DNA from: Plotosus lineatus
Taxonomy: Eukaryota; Chordata; Actinopteri; Siluriformes; Plotosidae
Reading direction: 5' to 3'
Assembly (NCBI GenBank): GCA_024760905.1
Contig: CM045733.1
Coordinates: 66,487,001 to 66,551,000 of the forward strand
Length of the DNA: 64,000 nt
Below are positions 1 to 15,091 of this stretch, one piece after another. Both the position numbers and the translations under genes were made by a program. The notes under the pieces were generated by a model. It saw only the letters and a list, made by a program, of their open reading frames with translations, was not told where the DNA came from and did no database searches. Positions within the stretch are counted from its first letter, which is position 1. The number at the start of each line of letters is the position of its first letter.

Positions 1-125
1 CTCAAAGGTAACTGGGAAGAAGGAGGGGCATGTTCAGTCTGTCGTTTGTAAACAATGAACCAGCATTATTACGTCATTGTGTCATTACGTCTCGTACTAC
101 AGAGAGCACGCTAAACTCAAAATTT

Positions 126-179
<54 letters not shown>

Positions 180-232
180 ACGTAAAATTGAAAAATACGT
201 AAAACGACTGAACGTAAGTCGGGGAGTGTCCG
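1..232 (-). mobile_element. MITE-G copy, truncated by the window edge (Tigger/pogo-like, non-autonomous)
   Basis: Read on the - strand, this stretch runs from a terminal block (GACTTACGTTCAGTCG) through a (TA)n/poly-T insertion to a part with TCATTGTTTACAAAC. The same order of blocks is found on the + strand at 53527-53690, so it is a dispersed repeat. The ends resemble Tigger/pogo elements in style (CTCCCCAACTTAC-like termini), but no transposase is visible. An (AT)n array with a T-run at 128-179 interrupts it. Confidence 0.5.
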
Positions 233-3060
<2,828 letters not shown>

Positions 3061-3362
3061 GGCAGTGGTTGTCTAGTGGTATAGGGTGCTGGATCGCTGA
3101 TCCTAAGGTTGAGGGTTCGAGTCCCACTCACCACAAGGTTGTCACTGTCTTTCCAATGCAGCTAACTGGGTGATCGAAGGTGGACCATGTCTCTCACTGT
3201 CTATGGTGAGAGGTTCATGTAAAAGAACCATTGCTGACTTTCGTGAATAGTAGGCTTCAAAGCCATCAGCATGTTTCTGTCCCTTGCTAAAGGGTTGTGT
3301 CAGGAAGGGTATCCAATGAAAAGACTTATGGCAAATCAAATGTGCGTATCATTCTCAAACAT
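3061..3362 (+). mobile_element. SINE-A copy (tRNA-derived head)
   Basis: Starts GGCAGTGGTTGTCTAGTGG, resembling a pol III A box, with a B-box-like GGGTTCGAGTCCCACT about 50 nt later. The family body follows (CATGTCTCTCACTG, AAAGAACCATTGCTGACTTT, GTGTCAGGAAGGG). The RTE-type tail is degenerate. It abuts the (TA)n array. Confidence 0.85.
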
Positions 3363-3370
3363 GCAAATGA

Positions 3371-3420
3371 TCCTAAGGTTCAGCGATCCTGCACCCTATC
3401 CGCTAGACTATTACTGCCCA
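3371..3420 (-). mobile_element. SINE-A/B head fragment, inverted
   Basis: Only the tRNA-like head remains (CAGCGATCC, CACCCTATCC, then ACTGCCCATA). It faces the preceding copy, making a small inverted pair between two (TA)n arrays. Confidence 0.65.
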
Positions 3421-3425
3421 TATAC

Positions 3426-3429
<4 letters not shown>

Positions 3430-3502
<73 letters not shown>
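3430..3502. repeat. (TA)n microsatellite, about 73 bp
   Basis: Pure TA repeats ending in a short C-run. Confidence 0.97.
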
Positions 3503-3505
<3 letters not shown>

Positions 3506-3791
3506 CCCCATGGAGAACAGCATTAATTTGCATGGTTGTCAAAATTAACTGAACTTGGATCAGTTCCTTGTCAATACTGTCAACAGTTGATGTGGCGAGC
3601 CAAAGGTTAATTGTTTTGAATGGCATTATATGGTGAAATGTCCAAGGATTTGATCTGCAGTCATTCTCCTCATTTGCTAAGATTTGAAAGGTTATGAAAA
3701 ATGGGGCAGAATTGTGAAAAGAGTGCTAATTATAGCTGAATGTGTAATTACATTACATGTGTGTTACATGGTTTTGTAATGCAACAATTAT

Positions 3792-3873
3792 TTTTTCTTT
3801 TCTTTCCTCTTGTCTTCTCTTATTACCATAGAAATTACTGACCTTCCAAGACAAATCCCCACCCACTCTGAGC
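3792..3873 (+). promoter_or_regulatory. pcdh11: Splice acceptor and 5' UTR of the pcdh11 start exon
   Basis: A long polypyrimidine run (TTTTTTCTTTTCTTTCCTCT and further pyrimidines) ends in ACCATAG at 3831. The exon then opens with 42 nt of 5' UTR before the ATG at 3874. The start context is GAGCATGG, with A at -3 and G at +4, a good Kozak match. This implies at least one non-coding 5' exon upstream, outside or unrecognised in the window. The acceptor is inferred from sequence only. Confidence 0.75.
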
Positions 3874-4413
3874 ATGGACTTGTTGAGTGAATCCCATGTG
3901 CTAGTGCTTTTCCTCACATGCCTGGTGTCACTATGCAGGACCCAGGAGAAGGATTATACAGTAAAGGAGGAACAGACAGAGAATGTGCGCATTGGGAACT
4001 TGCGCAAGGACTTGGACCTAAATCTGGACTCCAATGTTAAGCTGTCCTCTGCCCTGGAATTCAAACCCGTCTATAAATCAGGAGAAGTTCCTTTGGTGAG
4101 AGTGGAGGCCAGCACAGGTGAGATCTTCACAACATCAAATCGCATTGACCGTGAGAAGCTGTGCTCCGGAGTCTTCAATGAGAAACGCTGCTTCTATGAG
4201 ATCGAGGTGGCCGTGCTTCCCGATGAGATCTTTCGCCTGGTTAAAATTCGCTTCCTTATTGAAGACATCAATGACAACGCCCCTTTGTTTCAATCTACTG
4301 TCATTAACATCTCCATTCCTGAGAATACAGCTATCAATAACCGCTATCCGGTACCCTCAGCCTTCGACCCAGATGTGGGGCTTAATGGTATCCAGCATTA
4401 TGAGCTTGTCAAG
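3874..4413 (+). CDS. pcdh11: Protocadherin 11, first coding exon (residues 1-180)
   Basis: Encodes the N terminus of a delta-1 protocadherin, a calcium-dependent homophilic adhesion protein of neurons. Residues 1 to about 23 form a signal peptide ([20 protein letters not shown]). EC1 covers about 24-139 and ends with the calcium-binding DINDNAP at 131-137; an IDREK motif lies at 91-95. EC2 begins with the INISIPEN strand near 144-151. The [19 protein letters not shown] stretch is highly characteristic of PCDH11X/Y among protocadherins. The exon ends ELVK at AAG|GTGGGT (4413/4414), phase 0, and the reading continues at 15688 with [17 protein letters not shown], which completes the family's EC2. 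A read-through into the intron would stop at 4461. Identification as PCDH11 comes from recalled family sequence; fish carry one pcdh11. Confidence 0.93.
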
Positions 4414-5844
4414 GTGGGTGCTCTTGTCTGCTGTGATTTGTTTCAATTGCATTGCTTTTGAATAGATCTTTAATAGATTTTTTGAGGATGATGTAAAATG
4501 GTAGTACTGTTTTTAGATGTAAGGTTTATAATAATTTGATATGTTTAATTACAGTTGAAAAGTACACATGACATTATAAATAGTAATCAAACAAATCGGC
4601 CAATATGCTCAGTGTAATATTGCCTCTTTCTAGTCTAGTATGAGTTTTCAATAAAGTGTACATGACACGTATGACAATAATTAGGGTTGGTTCACAGAAT
4701 TTTTTATTTAGTTCTGTATATACAGTGCAGTTGTGATTGCGGTTGGACATAATGTTTTACACTGGCTATAAAAAGTTATTTCATAAAGCGTATCACGTAT
4801 TCTTGCTCAGGTAGTCACACTATAATTTAATGCTCTGAAGTATTTACAATAAATAAACAAATACAGTATATCAGGCAAATGCACACTCAGGTTAAGCTTG
4901 GGGTTTAATTAAGACTGCAACAGACTTTAAAATAAAACAAGGCACGTCTGCCATTAATAAGTGAAAGAGTAATTTGTATGTTTTTGTGAGAATTAGTAGG
5001 ATCCATGCCTTCCATGTCTGATTAAGTCACCAATTTGCATTTTTAAAGAGCTAAAGCTGCCAAGGCATCTCTAGTGAAACACTTCTTCATTGCTTGTGCT
5101 TGGAAAGTGACCAAAAGTAATATTACAACATTGCTGCATATCAGAATAAATATGTGCAACGTCTGCTTTTGGCTCGCTAATGCAGTTTATTCTTCTTTGA
5201 ACTTGAGAGTCTCTTAGTTTCAAATTGGATATGCAAACATAAATCAAAGGCGAGTTCAGTCACGGTGGGACAAAGTGAATGCTGAATACAGGCGAGAGGA
5301 TGTATTTTTGTCTTCTGAGCAAACATCACTTGAGAAGCATCTGACTGCAAATCCACTTCTTGGACTGTGCATGGTCCTCTGACAGATAGCAAGTGCAAGC
5401 CTATGATCTCTCACACAGTCTTACTTTACCCGAAGAGACGAGCTGATCTACAGCGTGGCAAAGCTTGATTAGCATCATGGCAGTTTTTGCACGCACAGTG
5501 AGAGGCATTGCTCTGAAAGTGCCAGTTTTTTGCTTGGTGCTTGCTCGCGGCATATTCACAAGAAGGAAGGAGGAAGCCTTGACTCATGACACGGGTGTGA
5601 ATTCTTGCCTAAACCAGATTTATACCACTAGCACTGGAACATTTTCAAATATGAGTCTTGTAGTTCTTGTTAAATTTTCTATAAAATCATGACTCTGTTA
5701 GTTAAATACAGTAATTGGATTAGTATGGATATTTACAACTGCAACATATGTGATGGCATAGACTCGTTTACCTTATAACGTTTCACCCAACTAAATGTGA
5801 CTGTAAATTGGGAAAAAAAAAAAAAAAAAAAAAAAAAACACATG

Positions 5845-6025
5845 GGGGTTCGGGCAATGGCTCAGTGGTTCGCACTCTTGCCCCAAATTTCATAGGTGTG
5901 AATGGTTGTTGGCGTTTGTGTTAGACCTGCAATAGACAGTGACCTATTCCGGGTGTACCTCGCCTCTCACCTGACGACAGCTACCCTGACTGATGAGCAA
6001 AAGATGGACGGATGGATTTATGGTC
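5845..6025 (+). mobile_element. SINE-L fragment (tRNA-derived, L2-type tail), degenerate
   Basis: Has a head-like segment (GGCTCAGTGGTTCGCACTCT), a middle GTGTGAATGGTTG and a tail-like GGGTGTACCTCGCCTC ... GATGGACGGATGGAT. It is preceded by a 25-bp poly-A. Many substitutions suggest an old copy. Confidence 0.6.
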
Positions 6026-6055
6026 AAAGCGTGTGATGCTTGTCAATTAGAGATG

Positions 6056-6415
6056 ATATTTCCTTTCGGCTTTTTCCCTTTCTCATGGGTCGCCACAGCG
6101 AATGATTCGCACGTTTGGTTTGGCGTAGGTTTTTACGTGGAATACTCTTCCTGACTCAACCCTTTTTAGCAAGGGACAGAAACATGCTGACGGCTTTGCA
6201 GCTACTCTTTATGAAAGCCAGCAATGGTTCTTTTACATGAACCTCCCACCATAGACAGTGAGCGACATGGCCCGCCTTTGATAACCCAGTTAGCTGCACT
6301 GGGGGGAGGCGGGAGGGGGAGGGGGGCAGTGACAACCTTGTGGAGAGTGGGACTCGAACCCCCTACCTTAGTATCAGCGATCCAGTGCCCTATACCACTA
6401 TACCACCACTGCCCC
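6056..6415 (-). mobile_element. SINE-A copy
   Basis: In the + reading it starts with the inverted tail (TTTCCTTTCGGCTTTTTCCC, GGGTCGCCACAGCGAAT). It passes through the body (CTTCCTGACTCAACCC, AACCTCCCACCATAGACAG) and ends with the inverted tRNA head (GGACTCGAACCCCC ... TACCACCACTGCCCC). It is close to full length, with a G-rich expansion around 6301-6326. Confidence 0.88.
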
Positions 6416-6793
6416 CTCTGTTACTTGTCAATTAATTAGTTTAAAAAATGTATTCATTGTCATACTTCAAGATGTCGTTGAAGCTTTTAGGTGTTTGTGC
6501 CATATACTGCCCAGTCATTGATTTACTGTGATATACAACATGCTCCATCATGTTTCATTCCTTATTCAAATCATGTGCCATTTTCATTGTTTCATCAGCA
6601 TTAGTGCTGCTACATCACCTACAATAGTGGACCCACCAAGGTCAGACTGGCAAAAGTATTGTAATGCTATGCGTTATTGGGGGTGAGCTTTCCATTAGAT
6701 AAGATTTTATCACTTTAAGGGAGGACTTTTTTCTTACTTTTTTCTTTTGTTGACAAGTTTTGTGTAGACGCACATGGATCATATCAGACCCAT

Positions 6794-6962
<169 letters not shown>

Positions 6963-6970
6963 ATTGTCTG

Positions 6971-7312
6971 TCTTCCTTTCGGCTTTTTCCCTTTTACTCG
7001 GGAGTCGCCACAGCGAATCATTTTGATTCGCACGTTTAATTTGGCAGAGATTTTTATGTCGGATGCCCTTCCTGTCACAACCCTTTTTAGCAAGGGATAG
7101 AAACACGCTGACGACTTTGCAGCTACTCTTTACGAAAGTCAGCAATGGTTCTTTTACATGCCTCTCACCATAGACAGTGAGAGACATGGCCCGCCTTTGA
7201 TAACCCAGTTAGCCGCACTGGGGGGACAGTGACAACCTTGTGGAGAGTGGGACTCGAACCCCCAACCTTTGGATCAGCGATCCAGCGCCCTATACCACTA
7301 GACCACCACTGC
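6971..7312 (-). mobile_element. SINE-A copy, well preserved
   Basis: Inverted tail CCTTTCGGCTTTTTCCC with GTCGCCACAGCGAATCAT, body with GATGCCCTTCCTGTCACAAC, and inverted head ending CCACTAGACCACCACTGC. It lies between (GT)n blocks on both sides, so it inserted next to or into a microsatellite. Confidence 0.9.
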
Positions 7313-7367
7313 GTGTGTGTATATATATATATATATATATAGGTTTAAAAAAAAAAAAAAAAAGGTA

Positions 7368-7974
7368 GGTAAAGTCTGTTGGGTTTTTACACCCGAGCCT
7401 CGTGGCTCATCAGGCCGGTGCTTATCCCCGGTTTCCATAGCGTGAGGCAACCAGGAGTTCAACTCCCCCTGGATGGGACGCTAGTCCATTGCAGGTTACC
7501 TTCCCAGTCTATTTTTACTTCTTCTTCTTTTACTTTCGGCTGCTCCCTTCAGGGGTCGCCACAGCAAATCATCCGCCTCCACCTCACCCTGTCCTCCGCA
7601 TCTTCTTTTCTGACTCCAACGACCTTCATGTCTTCCTTTCGACCAACAGTAGTCCAATTTCCATCAGCACCCTGTTGATTGACAGCACTGATGGCAGTCG
7701 TTGTTAACCCGGGCCTCGACCGATCCGGTATGGGGGTAATACTTCTGATTTGCATCATAAATGTTTGGCATTGGTTTTACGTCGGATGCCCTTCCTGACA
7801 CAACCCTCTGCATTTCTCCGGGCTTGGGACCGGCATGAGGGGGAGAGACACTGGTTAGTCCCAGTCTATTTTTACTGGTTCCCATTTATACTGCTGGGTG
7901 AACAGAGGCACACTTGTGGTTGAGACCTTGCCCAGGGGTCTTAGCACAGTGAGGGTCTCAATGAGATTTGAACT

Positions 7975-7978
<4 letters not shown>
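7368..7978 (-). mobile_element. SINE-C copy, split by an RTE insertion
   Basis: Left part 7368-7519 begins TCTGTTGGGTTTTTACACCC with CTCGTGGCTCATCAGGCC. The right part resumes at 7877 with GGTTCCCATTTATACTGC and ends in the inverted tRNA-like head, cut off by a (TA)n array. Unbroken homologues lie at 33429 (-) and 62446 (+). The interruption is the RTE derivative at 7520-7858. Confidence 0.85.
7520..7858 (-). mobile_element. Internally deleted RTE-type LINE with an 18-bp target-site duplication
   Basis: Flanked by the perfect duplication TCCCAGTCTATTTTTACT at 7502-7519 and 7859-7876. Read on the - strand it starts CTAACCAGTGTCTCTCCCCC. It contains GGTTGTGTCAGGAAGGGCAT, then a 5'-UTR-like part, then jumps to the very end of the LINE reading frame (ATGAAGGTCGTTGGAG ...). 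It closes with TTTGCTGTGGCGACCCCTGA and a GAA-rich tail. The LINE interior is missing, so it was moved by enzymes supplied in trans. This is target-primed retrotransposition into SINE-C. Confidence 0.85.

Positions 7979-8067
<89 letters not shown>
7979..8067. repeat. (TA)n-(TG)n microsatellite, about 89 bp
   Basis: TA array followed by a short TG run. A short copy of the neighbouring text (TTTGAACTCACAC on the left, GTGTGTGAGTTCAGAT on the right) mirrors across it, giving an inverted arrangement around the array. Confidence 0.93.
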
Positions 8068-8068
<1 letters not shown>

Positions 8069-8099
8069 AGTTCAGATTTCATTGAGAACTATATATATA

Positions 8100-9110
8100 G
8101 TTTAATATATAGTTTTCTGTTGTGGGTTCTACCCGACTCACTGTTATTTTTGCTCCACCATTGAAGTACTTTAACCTCACATTAATATACCCATCCTTTC
8201 CTTTTCTCCACTTATATGGCTCATGGGGGAACAAGGATCCATATTTAAGTATAACACTACACTAGGTTTTTTATTATTCAAGACTTGTTCAGTTAAGATA
8301 ATTTGTATACATATTTAATCCAGAAATGTCATTGTTGTAGTTGTACCAGCAGCAAACAAGGAGGTGATGCAGTCATTAAAACATTAATGATCATGAAGGG
8401 ACAAGTGAAAAAGTGATTTGCATGCAACAAGACCTGTGAAACATTTCCATTCCAGCATGACTGTAATGAGCTTTCCTCTTTAAAAAAAAAAAAAAAATCT
8501 GATCAGTCCCAACGTTTGTTACCTTGGGGACAAATAGGTTGTGAGAATGAGCACTCGTGGCCTGTGGACAGTCATTAGGACAGTTTGTTTAGATCTTTTG
8601 ATGGTGTTGGTGTGAGTCTGTTTGAGTAAATATATCAAATGGATCAAGTGCAAGCTTGAGAGTGATGGTTTACTAATTTCTTTTAATTCTCTGGACAGAA
8701 CAGAGAAGGCTTCCAGCAAAACTGCTCACTTTCATTTAGTTCCAGATATCGTTTGAGGCTGAATTTTGGCTGGAGGCTGGTCCAGTGAGACAGTTCTTGT
8801 GTTTTGGTCTGTGCCAAATGGTTTAAATTGGATCAGAGTTGGAAAGGGGGTAAGGACATGGTCAGAGGATTGGGAAACAGAGTGTTCAAATCTTTGTAAC
8901 CTCATTTGTTGGCCCTAACTTGAAGTCTAGCAATGTATTAGTGCATGCAGTGTCTTATATACTTACATGTGTGCTATATATAGATTTATAATTTCCCTAA
9001 TAGCTTCATACAAAGTCATGTTGTTGATTCATTATACTAAGCAGGTCACACATTTCACTGCCTTAAAATAAGCAGCATATTTTGCTGTTTGTTTGCTTGC
9101 TTGCCCTATC
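8100..9110. other. Repeat-poor intron stretch
   Basis: About 1 kb without a recognisable mobile element. It contains an octamer-like ATTTGCATGCAA near 8417 and a short poly-A at 8483. No gene is supported. Confidence 0.5.
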
Positions 9111-9112
9111 TA

Positions 9113-9373
<261 letters not shown>

Positions 9374-10070
9374 TATCTTCTGGTAGATATCCCTTAAGAA
9401 AAAGATTCCCCTAATGTGTTTTTCTAAATAAGCTGCAGGTCAGTGGGTATAAATATGTAGAGGATCCCACCTAGCATGCATATTATTTTCAGATGATTGT
9501 CACTTCCCTTGGGCGGGTGATTCATGCTCTTTTGACTGTTTCTTAGGCTGCCTGAAGGTAATCATAATCCCCCAGCTCATTCAGTATGGGCAAAACTAGA
9601 ACAAAAGTGTTGCTTGATAACTCATGCAGCCCTTGGCCACAGAAAAAAGGTAGTTTTATTAGATCCTGTGGGTATTGTCTGCAGATGCACATGTAAACAC
9701 AACCAGATATAGACTACTAAGAGTTTGACAAAAGGATATTGTCTACTAATGCCAAATAACCCATAGCAATGACAGAATTGTATGAATATATGAGTATTTT
9801 TTTAATGAAAACTGAACAGTAATTGTTTGCAAAAGTACATTTTGTGTACAAAACAAACACAACATTAAAAAAAAAAAACAACAACAACAACAACAACTAT
9901 AATAAAAATAATAATAAAAAATATTTCATTTAATCTCTATTTGCCAAACTGCGCTGGAGCCTATCTCAGCTGACTCTTGCTGAAGGACTGGTAATAACAG
10001 GGTTAATAATAACAATAATTTCCATTTTAATTTTATTCTAATATGGTTGTACAACAACTTGCTTTAACTA

Positions 10071-10575
10071 GTGGGTGTTATTATGCATATATGTGCTAGG
10101 AGAGTATCGGCAAGAATGAAGGGAAAAGTGTACAAGATGGTGTTGAGGCCAGCGATGTTGTACGGTTTAGAGACAGTGGCCCTGGGGAAAAGACAGGAGT
10201 CAGAGTTGGAGGTAGCAGAGATGAAAATGTTGAGGTTCTCTTTGGGAGTAACGAGGATGGATAGGATCAGAAACGAGTACATCAGAGGGACAGCACATGT
10301 TGGATGTTTTGGAGACAAAGTCAGAGAGGCTAGATTGAGATGGTTTGGACATGTACAGAGGAGGGATAGTGAGTATATTGGTAGTAGGATGCTGAGGTTG
10401 GAACTACCAGGCAGAAGGCCCAGAGGAAGACCAAAGAGAAGATTTATGGATGTGGTGAAGGCGGACATGAAGGTAGTTGGAGTAAGAGTAGAAGATGCAG
10501 AGGATAGGGAGAGATGGAGGCAGATCATTTGCTGTGGCGACCCCTGAAGGGAACAGCTGAAAGAAAAAGAAGAAA
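10071..10575 (+). pseudogene. 5'-truncated RTE-type LINE: C-terminal end of the ORF2 protein and 3' tail
   Basis: One open frame of about 158 codons from 10071 to 10547 encodes the C-terminal end of an RTE-clade reverse-transcriptase protein. Recognisable motifs are VYKMVLRPAMLYGLE, RLRWFGHVQRRD, GRRPRGRPKRRFMD and WRQIICCGDP. The catalytic reverse transcriptase and the endonuclease are missing, as is usual for 5' truncation. After the stop come GAAGGGAACAGC and a GAA-rich tail, then CCA repeats. Related fragments lie at 28237, 28899, 31361 and 58693. Not a host gene. Confidence 0.88.
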
Positions 10576-10587
10576 AAAAGAAGATGT

Positions 10588-10655
10588 GCATAATACCACC
10601 ACCACCACCACCACCACCACCACCATCACCACCACCAACAACAACAACAACAATT
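10588..10655. repeat. (CCA)n-(CAA)n trinucleotide repeat
   Basis: CCA/ACC triplets turn into ACA and then AAT triplets just after the LINE tail, so it may have grown from the LINE 3' end. Confidence 0.9.
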
Positions 10656-11064
10656 ATAATAATAATACCATTTGAACATCATTTTTCCTTTTTTGGTCCA
10701 CCTTAGTATAGTAATATTCATGAATTAGCTTTGGCGTGCCAACTCAAAAAGCAATGCACACCACAATTAATTTGACTTTGGTTAATTGGTCATCAGATTC
10801 ATTAATACATAACTTTAAATAGAAGCCCTATGTATTTTAAGTCATGGTTTTTTTTCTTGTGTGTGTGTGTGTGTGTGTGTGTTTTTAATTGATGAATAAT
10901 TATATACTTAAGCCTTACATCAACCGTAACCTTAAACCTCAACTCCAACTTAAACCTGTCTTCATTTTCACAGTCTTTCACTTTCAATCAGTAATCGTAA
11001 AGTGTAGGGTACATATACCTCTAATTGCTAGTGCATTTGAGCCATACTAATCTATCTATCTATC

Positions 11065-11385
11065 TAGTGCCTGAGTCGTAGGACGACCATTGGCAACCTG
11101 CCATGAAGGCTAACGCCCTGGTTCTCATCTTCATGGAGGTTTTCTTGGCAGGATTAGTCATTGCCTTCTGTACGATGTGAACCTACAGGCAATTTAGAAC
11201 GGCCAATTAACCTACTGTGCATGTCTTTGGATTGTGGGAGGAAACCAGAGCACCCGGAGGAAACCCACGCAAGCACGGGGAGAACATGCAAACTCCACAC
11301 AGAAACACCCAGGCCGGGAATCGAACCCAGGCCTTCTTGCTGTGAGGCGGACGTGCGAACCACTACGCCACCGTGCCGCCCTGCC
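11065..11385 (-). mobile_element. SINE-L copy with an adjoining unclassified repeat
   Basis: Positions about 11180-11385 are the inverted tRNA-derived part: AACCTACTGTGCATGTCTTT, GAACATGCAAACTCCACACA, GGGAATCGAACCCAGG and a head ending CTACGCCACCGTGCC. The left part (GTCGTAGGACGACCATTGGC ... GTTTTCTTGGCAGGAT) is a different dispersed repeat, preceded by a (CTAT)n run. Confidence 0.8.
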
Positions 11386-11502
11386 ATACTAATATCCCAC
11401 TGTTAATATCTATATTAATTCGTACGTGTTTGAGTAGTTTTCTCAGATGTGCAATGCGAATTATTTTTATGATTCTATGATTAGATCTCTCAAGTCATTT
11501 TA

Positions 11503-11815
11503 TGGGCAACACGGTGGTGTAGTGGATAGTACTCTTTCTTCACAGCTAGAAGGTCTCGGGTTCAAGTTTTAAGCTTGGCGATTGCGTTTCTGTGTGGAGT
11601 TTGCATGTGGTCCTTGTTCTCGTGTGGGTGTCCTCCGGGTACTCCAGTTTCCTACTACAGCCCAAAGACATGCATTTCGTGTTAACTAGCTGTTTGAAAT
11701 TGGTGTGAATGGTTGCTTGTGTGTTGACACTGTGATAGTCTGACAAACCGATCAGGTTTGCCAAGTGACAACTGAGATATTTCCCAGCCTCCCTATAACC
11801 CTAGTAGAATTAAAT
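11503..11815 (+). mobile_element. SINE-L copy, degenerate
   Basis: Head ACGGTGGTGTAGTGGATAG, B-box-like GGGTTCAAG, body TGTGTGGAGTTTGCATGTGG and a tail with CCCAGCCTCCCTATAACCC. The copy lies in opposite orientation to the one at 11065-11385. Confidence 0.8.
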
Positions 11816-13323
11816 GGTTTGAGTGAGTGAGGACTTATTTTATGTTTGTAGAGCCAACCAGTGTATATACTGTATGCCCATGTAGCCATGTGCTCATCAT
11901 TAAACAACATGTGTTAGCAACCAGCAAAAGTGGTTGTGTTTGTTCATTTCTTTTTCTTTTCTTTCTTTTTTCTTTTTTTTTTGACATAGCTCTTGCTATG
12001 GCAGTCTCTATATAATTGTACAATAAACTGTAACAAGTTTAATTCGTATACAATTTCTCAAGTGATGCTTACACATGGACATGTGTGAAAGAAACTTGGA
12101 AAGGCAGAAAGAAAGACCAAAAATTGAGCAAATAATTAATATTCAGCTCAGATGACTGCATGGTCTATTAGATTCAAATGCAAGCACAGAATACATAAAT
12201 GTTCACTCTCATTTCACAACAGGAGTTGAGAGACTGTATAGCCGACCTATACTCCAACAACAATCACAGCAACTGTATGAACAATAACTATACACAACAG
12301 TATAATTGGGTAAAATAGGAACACACTCCAACGAGTAAAGTACCTGCATTACCCTCTACCAACTTATGCATAGTAAATATTCCAGGAACAGTATTTTCAG
12401 TTTGGAAGTCGGTACTGCAGAAACAACAGTGTGTTTTATTAAACTGTGGACACAACCAGCTGACCTGCAGGCCCCAGCTGTTTAAAAGACGAGCACCACA
12501 CTTCTCTGTTCTCACTCTTCTCCTTTTTCAAGACCTATCTCACAGACTTGACGCCTCCAGCTCTTGTCTTTTCCCTGTCATGCCTGCCTTTTTCTGAACG
12601 TTTCATGTTTTCTCTGGGATTCTTCCCATCTCCCTAAACTCCCTGTCCAGCAAAGTACCTTAAATACATCACAATCAAAAACCAATACCCCTCCTCTAAT
12701 CTTATGTTCCTTTATTTATCCTTATTTACAGCCCTTTCTGGATGTAGCCTTCAGAGAGTAATACAGCCTGCGCTACAACATCAAAACGAGCGTTCGAATG
12801 AGATAAAGTTAAATAAAATCAACCAGTGTTCTAAGAGATTTTATACTAAAAAAAATAAAAAATAAAAATAATAATAATAACTGCAGTGAAACAAAAGAAA
12901 AACCTTTAAATATCTGCACAAGTACAGCAGTGACCAATGCAAAACTGACATACTCTCAATTCAACCTGCATAGATTGCCTCGGGTTTTGTGTAGGTCTTC
13001 ATCCTCTTTACTGATTGGTACCATCTGGCTTGTTGTGGACTACATACATTAGCACAGTAAACGTTTAGCCTTTTTGAAAAAAAAAAAAAAAAAAAAAAAA
13101 AACACAAACAAACAAACAAACAAACAACAACAACAAAAAAACATTATAAAAAGCACAATAAAGTACATAAAAAATAATGCACACATAACATCAATTAACC
13201 ACATGTCAGTATTACAATACAACATTATTAAAGCTCATAATAGTTAATTTAATTTTAACCCGAGCCGTGACTGAATTATCCCCACTGTCTTTCCAACTGC
13301 ATTGTGTGTATATCCTTGTAGTG

Positions 13324-13900
13324 CAGTGCTTCTCAAATGGTAGAGCATGCCCCCCTTTGGGGGTGCGGTATGATGCCGGGGAGGAGGGGGTGGGCACGGT
13401 GTGATGTCAGGGGGGAGCATGGTAGTATGACTCTGGGGAACATGCCTTTCTGGAATAGTGTCCGAGAATTAAGTGTAATTGCACCTCCACTCCAGTAGAT
13501 GGCAGTGGCGCACGCATTGTCACGCTATGGTGTAGAGATTTTTCACATGAGCAAACAATATTAAGTGCTGTAAACAACCACCCAGGAAACAACACAGAAA
13601 AACTTTGAACAAGAATGAAAAGTGAAAGGTGGAGAAATAAGGAGACATTAAGTAAGTTAATAAATAAATTGAATGAGTTTAAGTAAGGATATTACAGATT
13701 AAAAAACAATATTAATGATGTTTTTCTTTATTGTAAGTTGAACTATATTTCTTTCTTTTATTGTTTTTAATGTTCATAAAGATACAGCGTTATGCAGAGA
13801 TGTGCTAATAATTTTATAGACAAATAATTCTATTTATAGTCGCTAGGGGCGGGGGGTTCTTCCGAGAGGGCGCGCCACAGAAAATAATTGAGAAGCACTG
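13324..13900. mobile_element. hAT-type MITE, 577 bp, with 8-bp target-site duplication
   Basis: Terminal inverted repeats CAGTGCTTCTCAA (13324-13336) and TTGAGAAGCACTG (13888-13900) are perfect. They are flanked by TTGTAGTG (13316-13323) and CTGTAGTG (13901-13908), 7 of 8 bases identical. CAGTG ends with an 8-bp duplication are the hAT signature. The interior has no transposase. It carries G/C-runs (CCCCCCTTTGGGGG near the left end). Confidence 0.82.
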
Positions 13901-14762
13901 CTGTAGTGTCATCATATGAGGGCCGCTGTGCACTACTCTTTTGACAAACTTTGTACTGTCTGTAAATTTGTAGATCGATCGATTGATCGAGATCAATAGT
14001 TAGCAGGTGTTAAGGAACATAAGTGGCGTGGAACAAATCGAAGATGAACAATCGTTTGGGTTTTCGGAGATTAAAGAGCAACTGGATGCAATTTACTCTT
14101 CTGATTCTTGTGAAAATGGTTCTTCCTTTTCTTTTCCTTTCAAGTGGTTTCCATAATTCTAGTTAGCTTCAGCAGTGCTTCTGTCTTTTTTTCACCCCCC
14201 CCCCCGTCACACGTGAGAAAATATACTCTAAACAGAAAAATCTCTTCTACTATTAAATATAACAGGAAGCTGATCTCAAAATGTAAATGGTTTTTCTGAG
14301 TGTAACATGAATGTGCTGCTGACATAATACTTCAGATCGATGGATTGGTACTCGGCTCTATTTGCACTGAAGACCGCTTTAACTTGTGTCATCTGCATTT
14401 GCTTTACCTTCTGAAAGGAGTTGTGTTGGAATGTGTTGACAGCTTTTAGCTCCATATACCCTGATCTATAATCATAAATATAAGTGCTGGTTTTAAAGGC
14501 AGCACAATTACTTTGAACAGTTGAAGCTGTCGTCTCAGGGGATTACATCTGAATTTCATTTTTGTTTATTTTTGCTAGGCTTGAACCATCCTTTTAAGAA
14601 AAAACTTTCTTTTTAAAGATCTATCTTTTTTTTTTTTTTTTTTTTTTCACTCTGCAATTTTACTGCGGTCCTGCAGAATATTTTAAAAAGAAGCTGATCT
14701 ATATGGTTTCCTTTTTTCTGCCTGTAAACTGAAAGATTCTCTAAAGTGATTATCTTCAGTGT

Positions 14763-14796
<34 letters not shown>

Positions 14797-15091
14797 CCAA
14801 TTTTACTTTTAAAATTTCAATAGAAAGGTGAAACTGCATTTTTCATTAGTCACAACACAATCCAGTTTGCCGAGGAGGATATAAGCCTATATTTACATTT
14901 AGTTTTATTAATGGGCTCAACAGTTTGGCTTTCCTACTTGAATGCATTTGCTTTGTTTTCCTTATAGTGCCACTCTAAAATTATATTTTATCACTGGCTT
15001 TGTCTCCTAATCTGTCAAAAAAGGGAAAACATTATTCAGAGAAGAAACAAAATTAAAATTCGACAAAAAATAAACAAAAAAACAAAAAACA

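Noticed and set aside
10064..10591. Minus-strand frame of 175 codons over the RTE fragment
   Set aside because: It is the antisense shadow of the LINE frame on the + strand. Similar shadows lie at 28170-28479, 31245-31541 and 58507-59127.
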